Part shown: positions 7,613-15,026 of the stretch, piece after piece
Numbering within the stretch: the first letter of the stretch is position 1
Layout: each line of letters opens with the position of its first letter
Origin: Bacteroidota bacterium
Lineage (GTDB): Bacteria > Bacteroidota > Bacteroidia > Palsa-948
Length of the DNA stretch: 34,026 nt
Direction: 5' to 3'
Assembly (NCBI GenBank): GCA_016195025.1
Contig: JACQAL010000054.1
Location: 1 to 34,026, forward strand
Made by a program: the position numbers and the translations under genes
The notes under the pieces: generated by a model
Seen by the model: only the letters and a program-made list of their open reading frames with translations
Database searches by the model: none
Told to the model about the DNA's origin: nothing

Positions 7613-9094
7613 TTACTCCAACTCCTCCTCAATATCATTCATCTTTGAGCCGCGTATGATGGAATTGTCTTCTCCTGAATCAGACAAGTCCATAGAAGAA
7701 GTCGGCTCAATGAATTTTGCAAACTGCGAAATGAATAAAAGATTTTCAGAGCCCACTCTTCCGTTGCGGTGCTTGGCAATAATTATTTCCGCCATGCCTT
7801 CGGTGGAATTTCCGTTTTCATCCACGGTAATGCCCACCATATCCGGTCGGTAAATAAACATCACAAGGTCGGCATCCTGCTCAATGGCTCCCGATTCGCG
7901 CAGGTCTGAAAGTTGCGGGCGTTTGGTTCCTCCGCGCTGTTCCACCGCGCGGCTCATTTGCGAAAGCGCAATAATGGGAATGTTCAGTTCTTTTGCAATT
8001 GCCTTGAGCGAGCGCGAAATATTGCTCACCTCCTGCTCGCGCGAAAATTTTCCTTCCTGCCCCGACACCATCAGTTGAAGATAGTCCACAATAATCAGCG
8101 CCACATCGTGCTGCGCTTTGAGCCGCCTTGCCTTGGCGCGGAATTCAAAAATGGAAAGAGCGGGAGTGTCGTCAATATAAATGGGAGCGGTGGTGAGTTT
8201 TCCAATCTTGGCGTTCAACTGGTGAAACTCATCATCGCGCAATTCGCCTTTGCGCAATTTATCGGCAGGCAATTCGGTTTCGGCAGCAATGAGGCGGCTC
8301 ACTAACTGAATGGAAGTCATCTCGAGCGAAAAGATGGCAGCCGGTTTTTGAAAATCCACTGCGGCATTTCGCGCAATGGTCCCTATGAAAGCGCTTTTTC
8401 CGGTTCCGGGACGCGCTGCAAGAATAATCAAATCGGATTTTTGCCAGCCGCCCGTGATGGCGTCAATGCGCGTGAAGCCGCTTTGCACTCCGCTTAATTT
8501 TTGGTCTTTCGCACCTTCAATTTGCTGGATTGTTTTCAGCAGCAGCGGGCGGATTTCTTCGAAGTCCCTGCGGATGTTGGTTTGAGAAATGGAAAATAAA
8601 TTCTGCTCGGCTTTGTTGAGCAATTCAAAAACATCCGATGAATCTTCATACGCATGTTGCAGCGTGTCGGTGGAAATGCGGATGAGTTCGCGCTGCAAAA
8701 ATTTTTCAAGCACAATGCGCGCGTGCATTTCCACATTGGCAGCAGAGGCAACACGGTTGGTTAACTGCGTAACATAAAATGCTCCGCCTGCAATTTCCAG
8801 TTCACCTGTCTTTTTTAATTCCTGCGTAACCGTAAGAATATCCACCGGTTCCGACTTGGAAAATAAATTTACAATAGCCGAAAAAATATGCTGGTGCGCT
8901 TCTTTGTAAAATGCTTCGGGCTTCAGAATGTCAATCACATTGGAGAGCGCGTCTTTGTCGAGCATGAGAGCACCCAGCACGGCTTCTTCCAAATCTACCG
9001 CCTGCGGAGGAAGTTTTCCAAGTTCGAGCAGTTGTGCAGGAGTGATGGCAGTTTTAGTTCGTTTGCGCGTGTCGCGGGTATCTTTTCGTTCCAT
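7613..9094 (-). CDS. dnaB: Replicative DNA helicase DnaB
   Basis: Hexameric ATP-driven helicase that unwinds DNA at the replication fork. 493 residues. The N-terminal DnaB domain occupies ~28-130 (PPQAVDLEEAVLGALMLD) and the RecA-like C-terminal domain ~185-460. Walker A is PGTGKS at 229-234, and Walker B is LIIVDYLQLM at 333-342 with Asp337. Conserved SLEM and SQMSRAVEQR motifs are present. No intein interrupts it. The ATG at 9094 follows a good Bacteroidota promoter (9167-9197) and a leader of ~65 bases that contains a GGGCT/AGCCC hairpin. The stop codon abuts the stop of the convergent barrel gene with no spacer. Assignment is secure. Confidence 0.97.
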   Translation of the reverse strand: MERKDTRDTRKRTKTAITPAQLLELGKLPPQAVDLEEAVLGALMLDKDALSNVIDILKPEAFYKEAHQHIFSAIVNLFSKSEPVDILTVTQELKKTGELEIAGGAFYVTQLTNRVASAANVEMHARIVLEKFLQRELIRISTDTLQHAYEDSSDVFELLNKAEQNLFSISQTNIRRDFEEIRPLLLKTIQQIEGAKDQKLSGVQSGFTRIDAITGGWQKSDLIILAARPGTGKSAFIGTIARNAAVDFQKPAAIFSLEMTSIQLVSRLIAAETELPADKLRKGELRDDEFHQLNAKIGKLTTAPIYIDDTPALSIFEFRAKARRLKAQHDVALIIVDYLQLMVSGQEGKFSREQEVSNISRSLKAIAKELNIPIIALSQMSRAVEQRGGTKRPQLSDLRESGAIEQDADLVMFIYRPDMVGITVDENGNSTEGMAEIIIAKHRNGRVGSENLLFISQFAKFIEPTSSMDLSDSGEDNSIIRGSKMNDIEEELE

Positions 9095-9118
9095 ACTTTT
9101 GAATCGGAGATTAAAAAA

Positions 9119-9130
9119 GGGCTTTAGCCC
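9119..9130. repeat. GGGCTttAGCCC hairpin in the dnaB leader
   Basis: A perfect 5-bp stem with a 2-base loop, flanked by A-rich and T-rich tracts (ttaaaaaa ... gaatttttt). It lies 25 bases upstream of the dnaB start. It may be a small dispersed repeat or, read on the + strand, a weak terminator-like structure, though no + strand gene ends nearby. Confidence 0.4.
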
Positions 9131-9166
9131 CGGTGAATTTTTTCTGACAATTATTTAATTATGCAA

Positions 9167-9197
9167 CAAAGGTAAAGAAATAGAAATTCCTTCCCAA
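9167..9197 (-). promoter_or_regulatory. Bacteroidota-type promoter of dnaB
   Basis: On the minus strand TTG (9197-9195) is followed after exactly 20 bases by TACCTTTG (9174-9167). This matches the -33 TTG and -7 TAnnTTTG elements of the Bacteroidota primary sigma factor. Predicted transcription start is near 9158-9160, giving a ~65-base leader. Confidence 0.6.
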
Positions 9198-9255
9198 GAA
9201 AAATCCTAACAACAATTAACAAGAAACATTTTTAGGAGGAATTAAGCAAAGTGAG

Positions 9256-9263
9256 TATGTTTG
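9256..9263 (+). promoter_or_regulatory. Candidate -7 box of the leucine-rich-repeat gene
   Basis: TATGTTTG fits TAnnTTTG and lies 49 bases before the ATG at 9312. No clear TTG is present 19-21 bases upstream (only a T-run), so the promoter is plausible but weak. Confidence 0.4.
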
Positions 9264-9311
9264 CTGTGAAAAATCATTCATTTCATTTTCACAAATAATC
9301 TTTTCAACAAC

Positions 9312-10652
9312 ATGCTGAAAACCTTATCAACAATCGTTTTGTTTATTTGCGCCTGCACAGAACTTTTTTCTCAGAACAAAACTATTCTGCAGGGAACGGT
9401 GAAGCAGAGCGATGGAAACCCGCTGCGCAATTCTGCAGTGATGCTCATTCAATATAATCCCGCCACAAAATTATTTTCAGCAGTGGATTCTTCCTATACA
9501 GATGCGAATGGAAAATATAAATTCGATGGTTCCATGCAGTATTTCATTCTTGCCAAACCCGATGTTACCGTGAATGATTTTCCCACGTACTATGGCAATT
9601 CGCTGTTCTCTCAGAAAGCCACTCCTGTTTCGATGAATTACGGAGAAGCGGTGACGGCAGATTTTTCCACTGTTAAAAAAGCGTTCAGCAATTCAGGCGT
9701 TGCCTCTTTAGGCGGAACCATTTCTCTCGGAAAAAATCTCGGTCCGGTTTCAAAAGCCACCGTGTTTCTTGCCGACAAAGACAAAAATCCCATCGCGGTT
9801 GCTTCCACCAACGCGCAGGGAAAATTTGAATTTAAAAACCTGGCAATGGGAAATTATTCCGTGTGGGTGGATATGGCGGGAGTGGATAACCTGAATGCCG
9901 ATGTAATTAATCTGAATGTTCTGAACCCGGTAAAAAATAATTTTCATTTTCAGATTGATGACGGAGTGTTAACGTATGCCGAGAATAATTATGCAAGCAT
10001 TAAAGAGGCGCTGGCGAACAAAGAAAATGTTTTTGCACTCAACCTGAATTCGCTTCAGCACGATGTGGAAGAAAAAAGTTTTGTCATTGCGCCTGACGGA
10101 AGCAAAACGCTCCTGCCGCAGGCGGGAGAGTTTTCAAATCTCGAATCGCTTTCACTTGATATTAATATGCTGAATTCGCTTCCTGCCGAAACAGGAAAAC
10201 TTGGCAAACTCACTTCACTCAGTTTGAGTTTGAATAAACTTTCTTCTCTTCCTCCTGAAATGGCGAACCTTCAACATCTGAAAACATTGAATCTCGGAAA
10301 AAATAATTTCAGTAAGTTTCCCGATGCAGTCACTTCTCTTTCTTCGCTTGAAGAACTGAATCTTGAAAATAATTCTTTTGCTTCGCTTCCAACTTCCATT
10401 AACGCGCTGAAAAACCTGAAGACATTAAATCTTTCCGGCTGCGCAGAATTGCTTGCGCTTCCTCCGCAAATCGGGGAACTTGCAAACCTTGAAGTGCTGG
10501 AACTTTCCAACTGCGCAAAATTAAAATCGCTTCCGAAAGAATTGAACAACCTGAAAAATCTGAAAGTGCTCGACATTCAGGGAACAAAACTCAACGCGAA
10601 TTCATTTAAGAAAGCCGTGCCGAATTGTGAAGTGAGGGTTACGAAGAAGTAA
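9312..10652 (+). CDS. Secreted leucine-rich-repeat protein with CarboxypepD_reg-like domains
   Basis: 446 residues with signal peptide MLKTLSTIVLFICACTELFSQ. Two Ig-like CarboxypepD_reg/CnaB-type blocks follow: ~25-95 (ILQGTVKQSDGNPL) and ~130-205 (LGGTISLGKNLGPVSKATVFL...GKFEFKNL). Residues ~275-430 are about seven leucine-rich repeats of ~23 residues with the LxxLxxLxLxxNxLxxLPxx pattern, similar to the bacterial type that often binds proteins. There is no T9SS tail and no lipobox, so the product may stay in the periplasm or be bound by partners. It is likely a single gene with its own promoter candidate at 9256. A short repeat begins at its stop codon. Binding partner unknown. Confidence 0.85.
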   Translation: MLKTLSTIVLFICACTELFSQNKTILQGTVKQSDGNPLRNSAVMLIQYNPATKLFSAVDSSYTDANGKYKFDGSMQYFILAKPDVTVNDFPTYYGNSLFSQKATPVSMNYGEAVTADFSTVKKAFSNSGVASLGGTISLGKNLGPVSKATVFLADKDKNPIAVASTNAQGKFEFKNLAMGNYSVWVDMAGVDNLNADVINLNVLNPVKNNFHFQIDDGVLTYAENNYASIKEALANKENVFALNLNSLQHDVEEKSFVIAPDGSKTLLPQAGEFSNLESLSLDINMLNSLPAETGKLGKLTSLSLSLNKLSSLPPEMANLQHLKTLNLGKNNFSKFPDAVTSLSSLEELNLENNSFASLPTSINALKNLKTLNLSGCAELLALPPQIGELANLEVLELSNCAKLKSLPKELNNLKNLKVLDIQGTKLNANSFKKAVPNCEVRVTKK

Positions 10653-10712
10653 GAAGTTAGAAGTGAAAAGTAAGAAGTTGTTTAATTCTAAAATCTCACT
10701 TCTTACTTTAAA
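10645..10712. repeat. GAAGTAAGAAGT-type inverted repeat
   Basis: AAGTAAGAAGTTAGAAGTGA on the left and CACTTCTTACTTT on the right form an imperfect inverted repeat around an A/T-rich centre. It spans the stop codon of the leucine-rich-repeat gene and ends just before the stop of the small convergent gene, so it fills the gap between two converging genes. It could act as a terminator-like structure. Confidence 0.55.
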
Positions 10713-10715
10713 CTT

Positions 10716-10895
10716 TTATTGGTCTACTCCCGGTTTGGTAGCCATAAATGCCATTCCAACTCCCATTGCAATTCCTGCAATGAGCGCGGGAATCCATTCA
10801 TTGGTAGATGCACCTATAACAATTCCCAATCCGAGCCCGATAAATGTCCAGTAAAACCTGAATGGTTTTGTGTGCTTGCCGTGTGTTGCTTCCAT
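10716..10895 (-). CDS. Small two-helix membrane protein, 59 residues
   Basis: The minus strand from ATG 10895 to TAA 10716 encodes 59 residues beginning MEATHGKHTKPFRFYW. Two hydrophobic helices (~14-31, FYWTFIGLGLGIVIGAST, and ~33-53, WIPALIAGIAMGVGMAFM) are joined by a short NEW turn. The basic N-terminus suggests it faces the cytoplasm, with both ends inside. Gly spacing in the helices suggests tight packing or oligomerisation. It lies 42 bases downstream of the M1 peptidase gene on the same strand and could belong to that operon. I do not recognise the family. The coding call rests on the clean start, membrane-like composition and tight fit between neighbours. Confidence 0.65.
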   Translation of the reverse strand: MEATHGKHTKPFRFYWTFIGLGLGIVIGASTNEWIPALIAGIAMGVGMAFMATKPGVDQ

Positions 10896-10937
10896 AAAAT
10901 ATTTATTATTTATTTTTCAGATGCAATGTAACTATTT

Positions 10938-13334
10938 TTATTGTATCACAAGTTTGCCGGCAGAAATAATTTCTCCGGAAGATTTGAGTTGGTAGAAATA
11001 AATTCCGCTGTTCGCTCCGCTCATGTTTACGGTTTCCTGTTTACGGTTTACGGTTTTGTCAAGCACTTTATTTCCGAAGACATCATAAACACATAATTCA
11101 ACAGCAGACCGTAAACCATAAACTGTAAACTGCCCGCTGGATGGATTCGGATAAACAAGGATGGAATTATCAAAACTGTTTTCAGAAATTCCGCTGAGCG
11201 AATAAGCAAACGCCAATGAATATTCTCCCAAAAGAAGCGAATCAATTTTTATCGTGCCGGTTTTGTCTGTCAGATTGCCTTCATTTTTTGTATAGTATGG
11301 AAAATAGTTCCAGTCGTCAGCGGCATTTTTCCGATAGAGAAGAACAATACTGTCTTCCTGGTTGCTTGCAGTGAGCAGTTGATTATCGAGCCAGCAGTTT
11401 CCACCGCTGGAACAACTGGTTCTTCCATCGTAAAGGATGGAAGCGGTTGCATTAAAAAGATTCGGAACAATGCCGCTCACTTTCCAATAGTGATAGGGCG
11501 AAAGTTTATAATTCGGATTGGGTGTTTTGAAAGAATCGGGCGGAGCCCAGTTATGTTCCACAAAAATAAATGCCGAATCTGTAATTGCCTGCACGGTGAT
11601 TTGCATTCTTCCGTTTGCACTTTGACCGAAAGAAGTGCCGGCTGCCTTCAGCACTTTCGTATCGGAAGTAATGGCGTCAGAAATTTTTTCATCCATATCC
11701 ACTCCGGCAAAAACAGGATTAACGGGAATAGTTACCGTTGCCGTTGTATTTTTTCCTGAGACATTTATAATTTTTACCGCTTCATTCCAACCTGCATCTT
11801 TGAAAGTGATTTCAAGCGGAACATTATTGAAATAATTTGACGCGCCATCTGATTTTTGTTTTATGTAAACCGTAACATCATAATTGGAACCATTCACCAC
11901 CGAAGAAAAAGAATCAATGGAAAAATGCGGCCAGCCGGGACCCCAAACCCATCCGTTGAAAAAATCATTCATGTTCACTCCTGTTGCCGTAGTCATGTCA
12001 TCGCGGAATTTTTTGCTTGAAACATCGGTGAACGGATTATTCGCCTGCACATACTTCAACCCGAGAAAAAAAAGTGAATCTCCCAGATAGCCGCGCATGG
12101 TGTGAACCACATCAGCGCCTTTGTGATACACTAAATAAGAATCGTACGTGTTCGCATGAGAGACGGGAGCGATGGGCAGATACCCGTTGTTGTGCACGTG
12201 CGTGTAATGAACATTATCTTCATGATTGGCGCGCACCTGATTTTTGTAAGCAGTTTTTCCGTACACACATTCTTCAAAAAGAAACTGCGAGTAATTTGCC
12301 ACGCCTTCGTTAATCCACATATCACCCTGATTATGGCAAGTTATGTGGTCGCCAAACCACTGATGCGAAAGTTCGTGCGCCATCAAAATATCTTCGTAAG
12401 AAGTTGTTCCGGTAATGAACGGGCGCGGATAAGAAATGTTAGTGGCATGCTCCATGGCACCTGAAGAAAACGGAACCACCGCATAGCCCATTTTTTTCCA
12501 GGGGAAAGGACCGTAATGGTTTTCATAACAAGCAATGGCATTTTTCAGATTCACGAATGAACCTTTGAGTTTTGTTGTGTCGGAAGCAACATCGGAAAGA
12601 ATAAGCGGAATGGTATCGCCCGAAATGCTGATGAACGACCAATTCACCTGCGTATAAATTCCCACTGCCACCATTGCCAGATAAGAAGGAATAGTTTCAT
12701 CGAGAACAAACGTGCGCGTGCGGTAACCGTTTATGTCGGTAGTATCTTTTACAAGTGTGCCGTTGCAATAAGCAATTTTTCCATTATTGGTTTTAATGTT
12801 GAACTCGTATTTGCTGCGCTCCACAAAATTATCGAAGCAGGGAAACCAAACCCGTCCGTAATTATGCGGGTCGGCAGCAAAACCCACTCCGAGATTATAT
12901 GCTTCGGTGGAAGTAAAATAAAATCCTCCCCAGTTGCTCGCGTCAATTTGCGGAGTGCCGTGATAAAAAACCACTATAGAAGTTGTGTCTCCGCTGTTTT
13001 TTACAGAGGGAAGATTTGCAATCAGCAATGTGTCGTTGTAAGAGTAGGTAAGATTAGAATTATTCAATTGAACAGAATCCACTGTGAGTTTCAGCAAATC
13101 CAAACTCAACGTGGAAACAGAATTCATCTTCGGAACAAAATCAATTTGCGTGTTGCCTGCAATTATTTTATTGGTGAAATCTGTAATCTGAAGATTGACG
13201 GTGGTTTTGAGAATGTCAATGGTATCGGAGCGCAAGGAATCGGCAAATAAATTCATGTTCCCTTTCTTATTTCCCTGCTGGGAAAAAACAGAAAGTGAAA
13301 CAAGTAAAAGAAAAAGAGAAATTATTTTTCTCAT
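10938..13334 (-). CDS. M1 family metallopeptidase, T9SS-secreted
   Basis: 798 residues with signal peptide MRKIISLFLLLVSLSVFSQ. This is a gluzincin aminopeptidase: zinc motif HELSH at 320-324 with the third ligand Glu343 (WINEGVA), exactly 18 residues after the motif. The substrate-binding motif is GAMEH (292-296), where most family members have GAMEN. A beta-rich N-terminal domain (~30-230) precedes the catalytic domain. The C-terminus (~725-798, YPNPSSGQFTVYG ... GKLVIQ) is a type A T9SS sorting tail. Its start codon directly follows the stop of the upstream gene, so the two are translationally coupled. Likely role: surface or secreted peptide degradation. The His-for-Asn change at the exopeptidase motif could alter N-terminus recognition. 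Confidence 0.93.
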   Translation of the reverse strand: MRKIISLFLLLVSLSVFSQQGNKKGNMNLFADSLRSDTIDILKTTVNLQITDFTNKIIAGNTQIDFVPKMNSVSTLSLDLLKLTVDSVQLNNSNLTYSYNDTLLIANLPSVKNSGDTTSIVVFYHGTPQIDASNWGGFYFTSTEAYNLGVGFAADPHNYGRVWFPCFDNFVERSKYEFNIKTNNGKIAYCNGTLVKDTTDINGYRTRTFVLDETIPSYLAMVAVGIYTQVNWSFISISGDTIPLILSDVASDTTKLKGSFVNLKNAIACYENHYGPFPWKKMGYAVVPFSSGAMEHATNISYPRPFITGTTSYEDILMAHELSHQWFGDHITCHNQGDMWINEGVANYSQFLFEECVYGKTAYKNQVRANHEDNVHYTHVHNNGYLPIAPVSHANTYDSYLVYHKGADVVHTMRGYLGDSLFFLGLKYVQANNPFTDVSSKKFRDDMTTATGVNMNDFFNGWVWGPGWPHFSIDSFSSVVNGSNYDVTVYIKQKSDGASNYFNNVPLEITFKDAGWNEAVKIINVSGKNTTATVTIPVNPVFAGVDMDEKISDAITSDTKVLKAAGTSFGQSANGRMQITVQAITDSAFIFVEHNWAPPDSFKTPNPNYKLSPYHYWKVSGIVPNLFNATASILYDGRTSCSSGGNCWLDNQLLTASNQEDSIVLLYRKNAADDWNYFPYYTKNEGNLTDKTGTIKIDSLLLGEYSLAFAYSLSGISENSFDNSILVYPNPSSGQFTVYGLRSAVELCVYDVFGNKVLDKTVNRKQETVNMSGANSGIYFYQLKSSGEIISAGKLVIQ
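11022..11130. repeat. GTTTACGG-type inverted pair inside the M1 peptidase tail
   Basis: GTTTACGGTTTCCTGTTTACGG and a further unit (11025-11055) face ACCGTAAACCATAAACTGTA (11108-11130), which is inverted, with about 50 bases between them. Both arms are translated within the T9SS sorting tail (TVNRKQETVN and FTVYGLRS). The same arrangement recurs at 13419-13528. Confidence 0.6.
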
Positions 13335-14921
13335 CTACTCAACAATAAGTTTTCCAGTCGCAATTTTTCCGTCAGAAGATTCCAGTTTGTAGAAATAAAT
13401 TCCCCTGCCCGCTCCGCTCATGTTTACAGTTTCTTGTTTCCCGTTTAGAGTTTTGTAAAATACTTTATTTCCGAGCACATCATAAATAGATAATTCAACC
13501 GTAGACCGTAAACCATAAACTGTAAACTGGCCATTGGATGGATTTGGAAAAACTTGAATCTCCTCTTCCGAATAAATTTCATTCATTCCAACCAGCGTGC
13601 AAGGGTCGAATGTGAGCGTGGAATCAATTGTAACGGTGGTTGCCGGGAATGACTGCGCTCCACCGGAAAGGACTGTGAAGCCGCTGCGCGTTTGAAGAAC
13701 GGGCAAATCCAATTCGGGACTGCAAGGCAAATTAAAACATTGCGTACTGCCCACCGAATCCGTTTTCACTAAGTAAAAATCAAAATACCCGATGCCGAAC
13801 GAAGCCGTTCCTCCGGCAAGCATCATTCCTCCATCGCTTGTTACCTGAAAAAACCAGGGGTCATCCATAGCGGTGCCGCCATAGGTTTTCGCCCAGGTAA
13901 TAATTCCAATGCTGTCGGTTTGAGCGAGCAAAAAATCTTTTCCGCCCGCGCCATAAAAACCTGTTTCGCCAAAAACATAATAGCCGTTGTTGGGTGCCGG
14001 TTTTACATCGTAAGCGATTTCACTGCCGGGGCTGCTGCCATACGCGCGGTTCCAAAGCAAATTGCCATCAGAATCGGTTTTCATAATGGAAATGTGATGC
14101 GCTCCCACTGCGTTATTCACGTGCACATCGCCCACTACAATATATCCTCCATCACCGGTTTGATATCCTGCGTTGGCAGATTCTTCGGTAACTTTTCCAA
14201 TCTGTTTCACCCATAGCGTATCTCCGTTCGAATCGGTTTTGATTAAAAGATTATCGGAACTTCCGAAACTGTTGGCAGAAGTTTCTCCGGTTACGATATA
14301 TCCTCCATCGGAAGTGCCGGAAACCGAATATAAAAAGGTAGCGCCTGAGCCGTCAAAAACTTTTGTCCATAAAAGCATTCCGGCTGAATTTACTTTCACC
14401 AGGTATCCGTCATACGTTGGATTGGCAGCGTATGTAGTAGTCGAGCCGGTGGAAACAAATCCGCCATCGCTTGTCTGAATCACATACCAGCCGAGTTCAT
14501 CGCCTGTGCCGCCAATGGTGGTTGACCATAAAAGATTTCCATCGGAATCGGTGCGCACCAGATACATGTCCTTGCATCCTCCTGTTCCACATATATCTTT
14601 TGAGCCGGTCATAATGAAGCCGCCATCGGTGCAGGTATATAAATAATAAGGAATATCATTTCCTGTTCCGCCATAGGTTTTGCTCCAGAGAATGTTTCCC
14701 TGCGGGTCAATCTTCACCAGATAATAATCGAGGTCTTGCTTGGCGCTGAAACTATTGGTTCTTCCGGAAATAATATAATTTCCATCAAGAGTTTTTTGAA
14801 TGCAACTGCCGGTTTCGGAGCCGGTGCTTCCATAGGTGCGCTGATAGGTTTGTGAAAAAGAAGAAATAAAAAGCGAAGAGAAAAATAGAGAGAGCAAGTA
14901 AGCAGAGTAAATTTTTTTCAT
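13335..14921 (-). CDS. T9SS-secreted protein with propeller-like DGGYIVTG repeats
   Basis: 528 residues with signal peptide MKKIYSAYLLSLFFSSLFISSFSQ. Residues ~25-400 contain about seven blocks of ~50 residues with the pattern DGNLLWxKxYGGxGxDxxxxxxxTxDGGYIVTGxT and YLVKTDSxG, a beta-propeller-like repeat common in Bacteroidota. The C-terminus (~455-528, FPNPSNGQFTVYG ... GKLIVE) is a type A T9SS tail nearly identical to that of the next gene. It is first in a two-gene operon: its TAG is immediately followed by the ATG of the M1 peptidase. A strong promoter match lies at 14939-14968, giving a leader of only ~10 bases. Role outside the cell unknown. Confidence 0.88.
   Translation of the reverse strand: MKKIYSAYLLSLFFSSLFISSFSQTYQRTYGSTGSETGSCIQKTLDGNYIISGRTNSFSAKQDLDYYLVKIDPQGNILWSKTYGGTGNDIPYYLYTCTDGGFIMTGSKDICGTGGCKDMYLVRTDSDGNLLWSTTIGGTGDELGWYVIQTSDGGFVSTGSTTTYAANPTYDGYLVKVNSAGMLLWTKVFDGSGATFLYSVSGTSDGGYIVTGETSANSFGSSDNLLIKTDSNGDTLWVKQIGKVTEESANAGYQTGDGGYIVVGDVHVNNAVGAHHISIMKTDSDGNLLWNRAYGSSPGSEIAYDVKPAPNNGYYVFGETGFYGAGGKDFLLAQTDSIGIITWAKTYGGTAMDDPWFFQVTSDGGMMLAGGTASFGIGYFDFYLVKTDSVGSTQCFNLPCSPELDLPVLQTRSGFTVLSGGAQSFPATTVTIDSTLTFDPCTLVGMNEIYSEEEIQVFPNPSNGQFTVYGLRSTVELSIYDVLGNKVFYKTLNGKQETVNMSGAGRGIYFYKLESSDGKIATGKLIVE
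13419..13528. repeat. GTTTACAG-type inverted pair inside the propeller-protein tail
   Basis: GTTTACAGTTTCTTGTTTCC (from 13422) faces ACCGTAAACCATAAACTGTA (from 13506), inverted, at the same spacing as the pair at 11022-11130. The right arm is identical to the one in the M1 peptidase gene. The left arm has diverged slightly more. Confidence 0.6.
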
Positions 14922-14938
14922 GAAGTATTATTATTTGT

Positions 14939-14968
14939 CAAAGATATAAATTAAGAAATGAAATACAA
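14939..14968 (-). promoter_or_regulatory. Bacteroidota-type promoter of the two-gene T9SS cargo operon
   Basis: On the minus strand TTG (14968-14966) precedes TATCTTTG (14946-14939) by 19 bases, matching -33 TTG and -7 TAnnTTTG. The predicted start of transcription is near 14932, about 10 bases before the ATG at 14921. Confidence 0.6.
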
Positions 14969-15026
14969 TGGTATTATATTATTTTTACAGGCAAGAAATT
15001 TGATGTATTATGGTTTCGGAATAAAT

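Noticed and set aside
10663..10854. 63-codon plus-strand open frame
   Set aside because: It is the shadow of the 59-residue membrane protein on the other strand and begins inside a repeat; the minus-strand product has a much more protein-like sequence.
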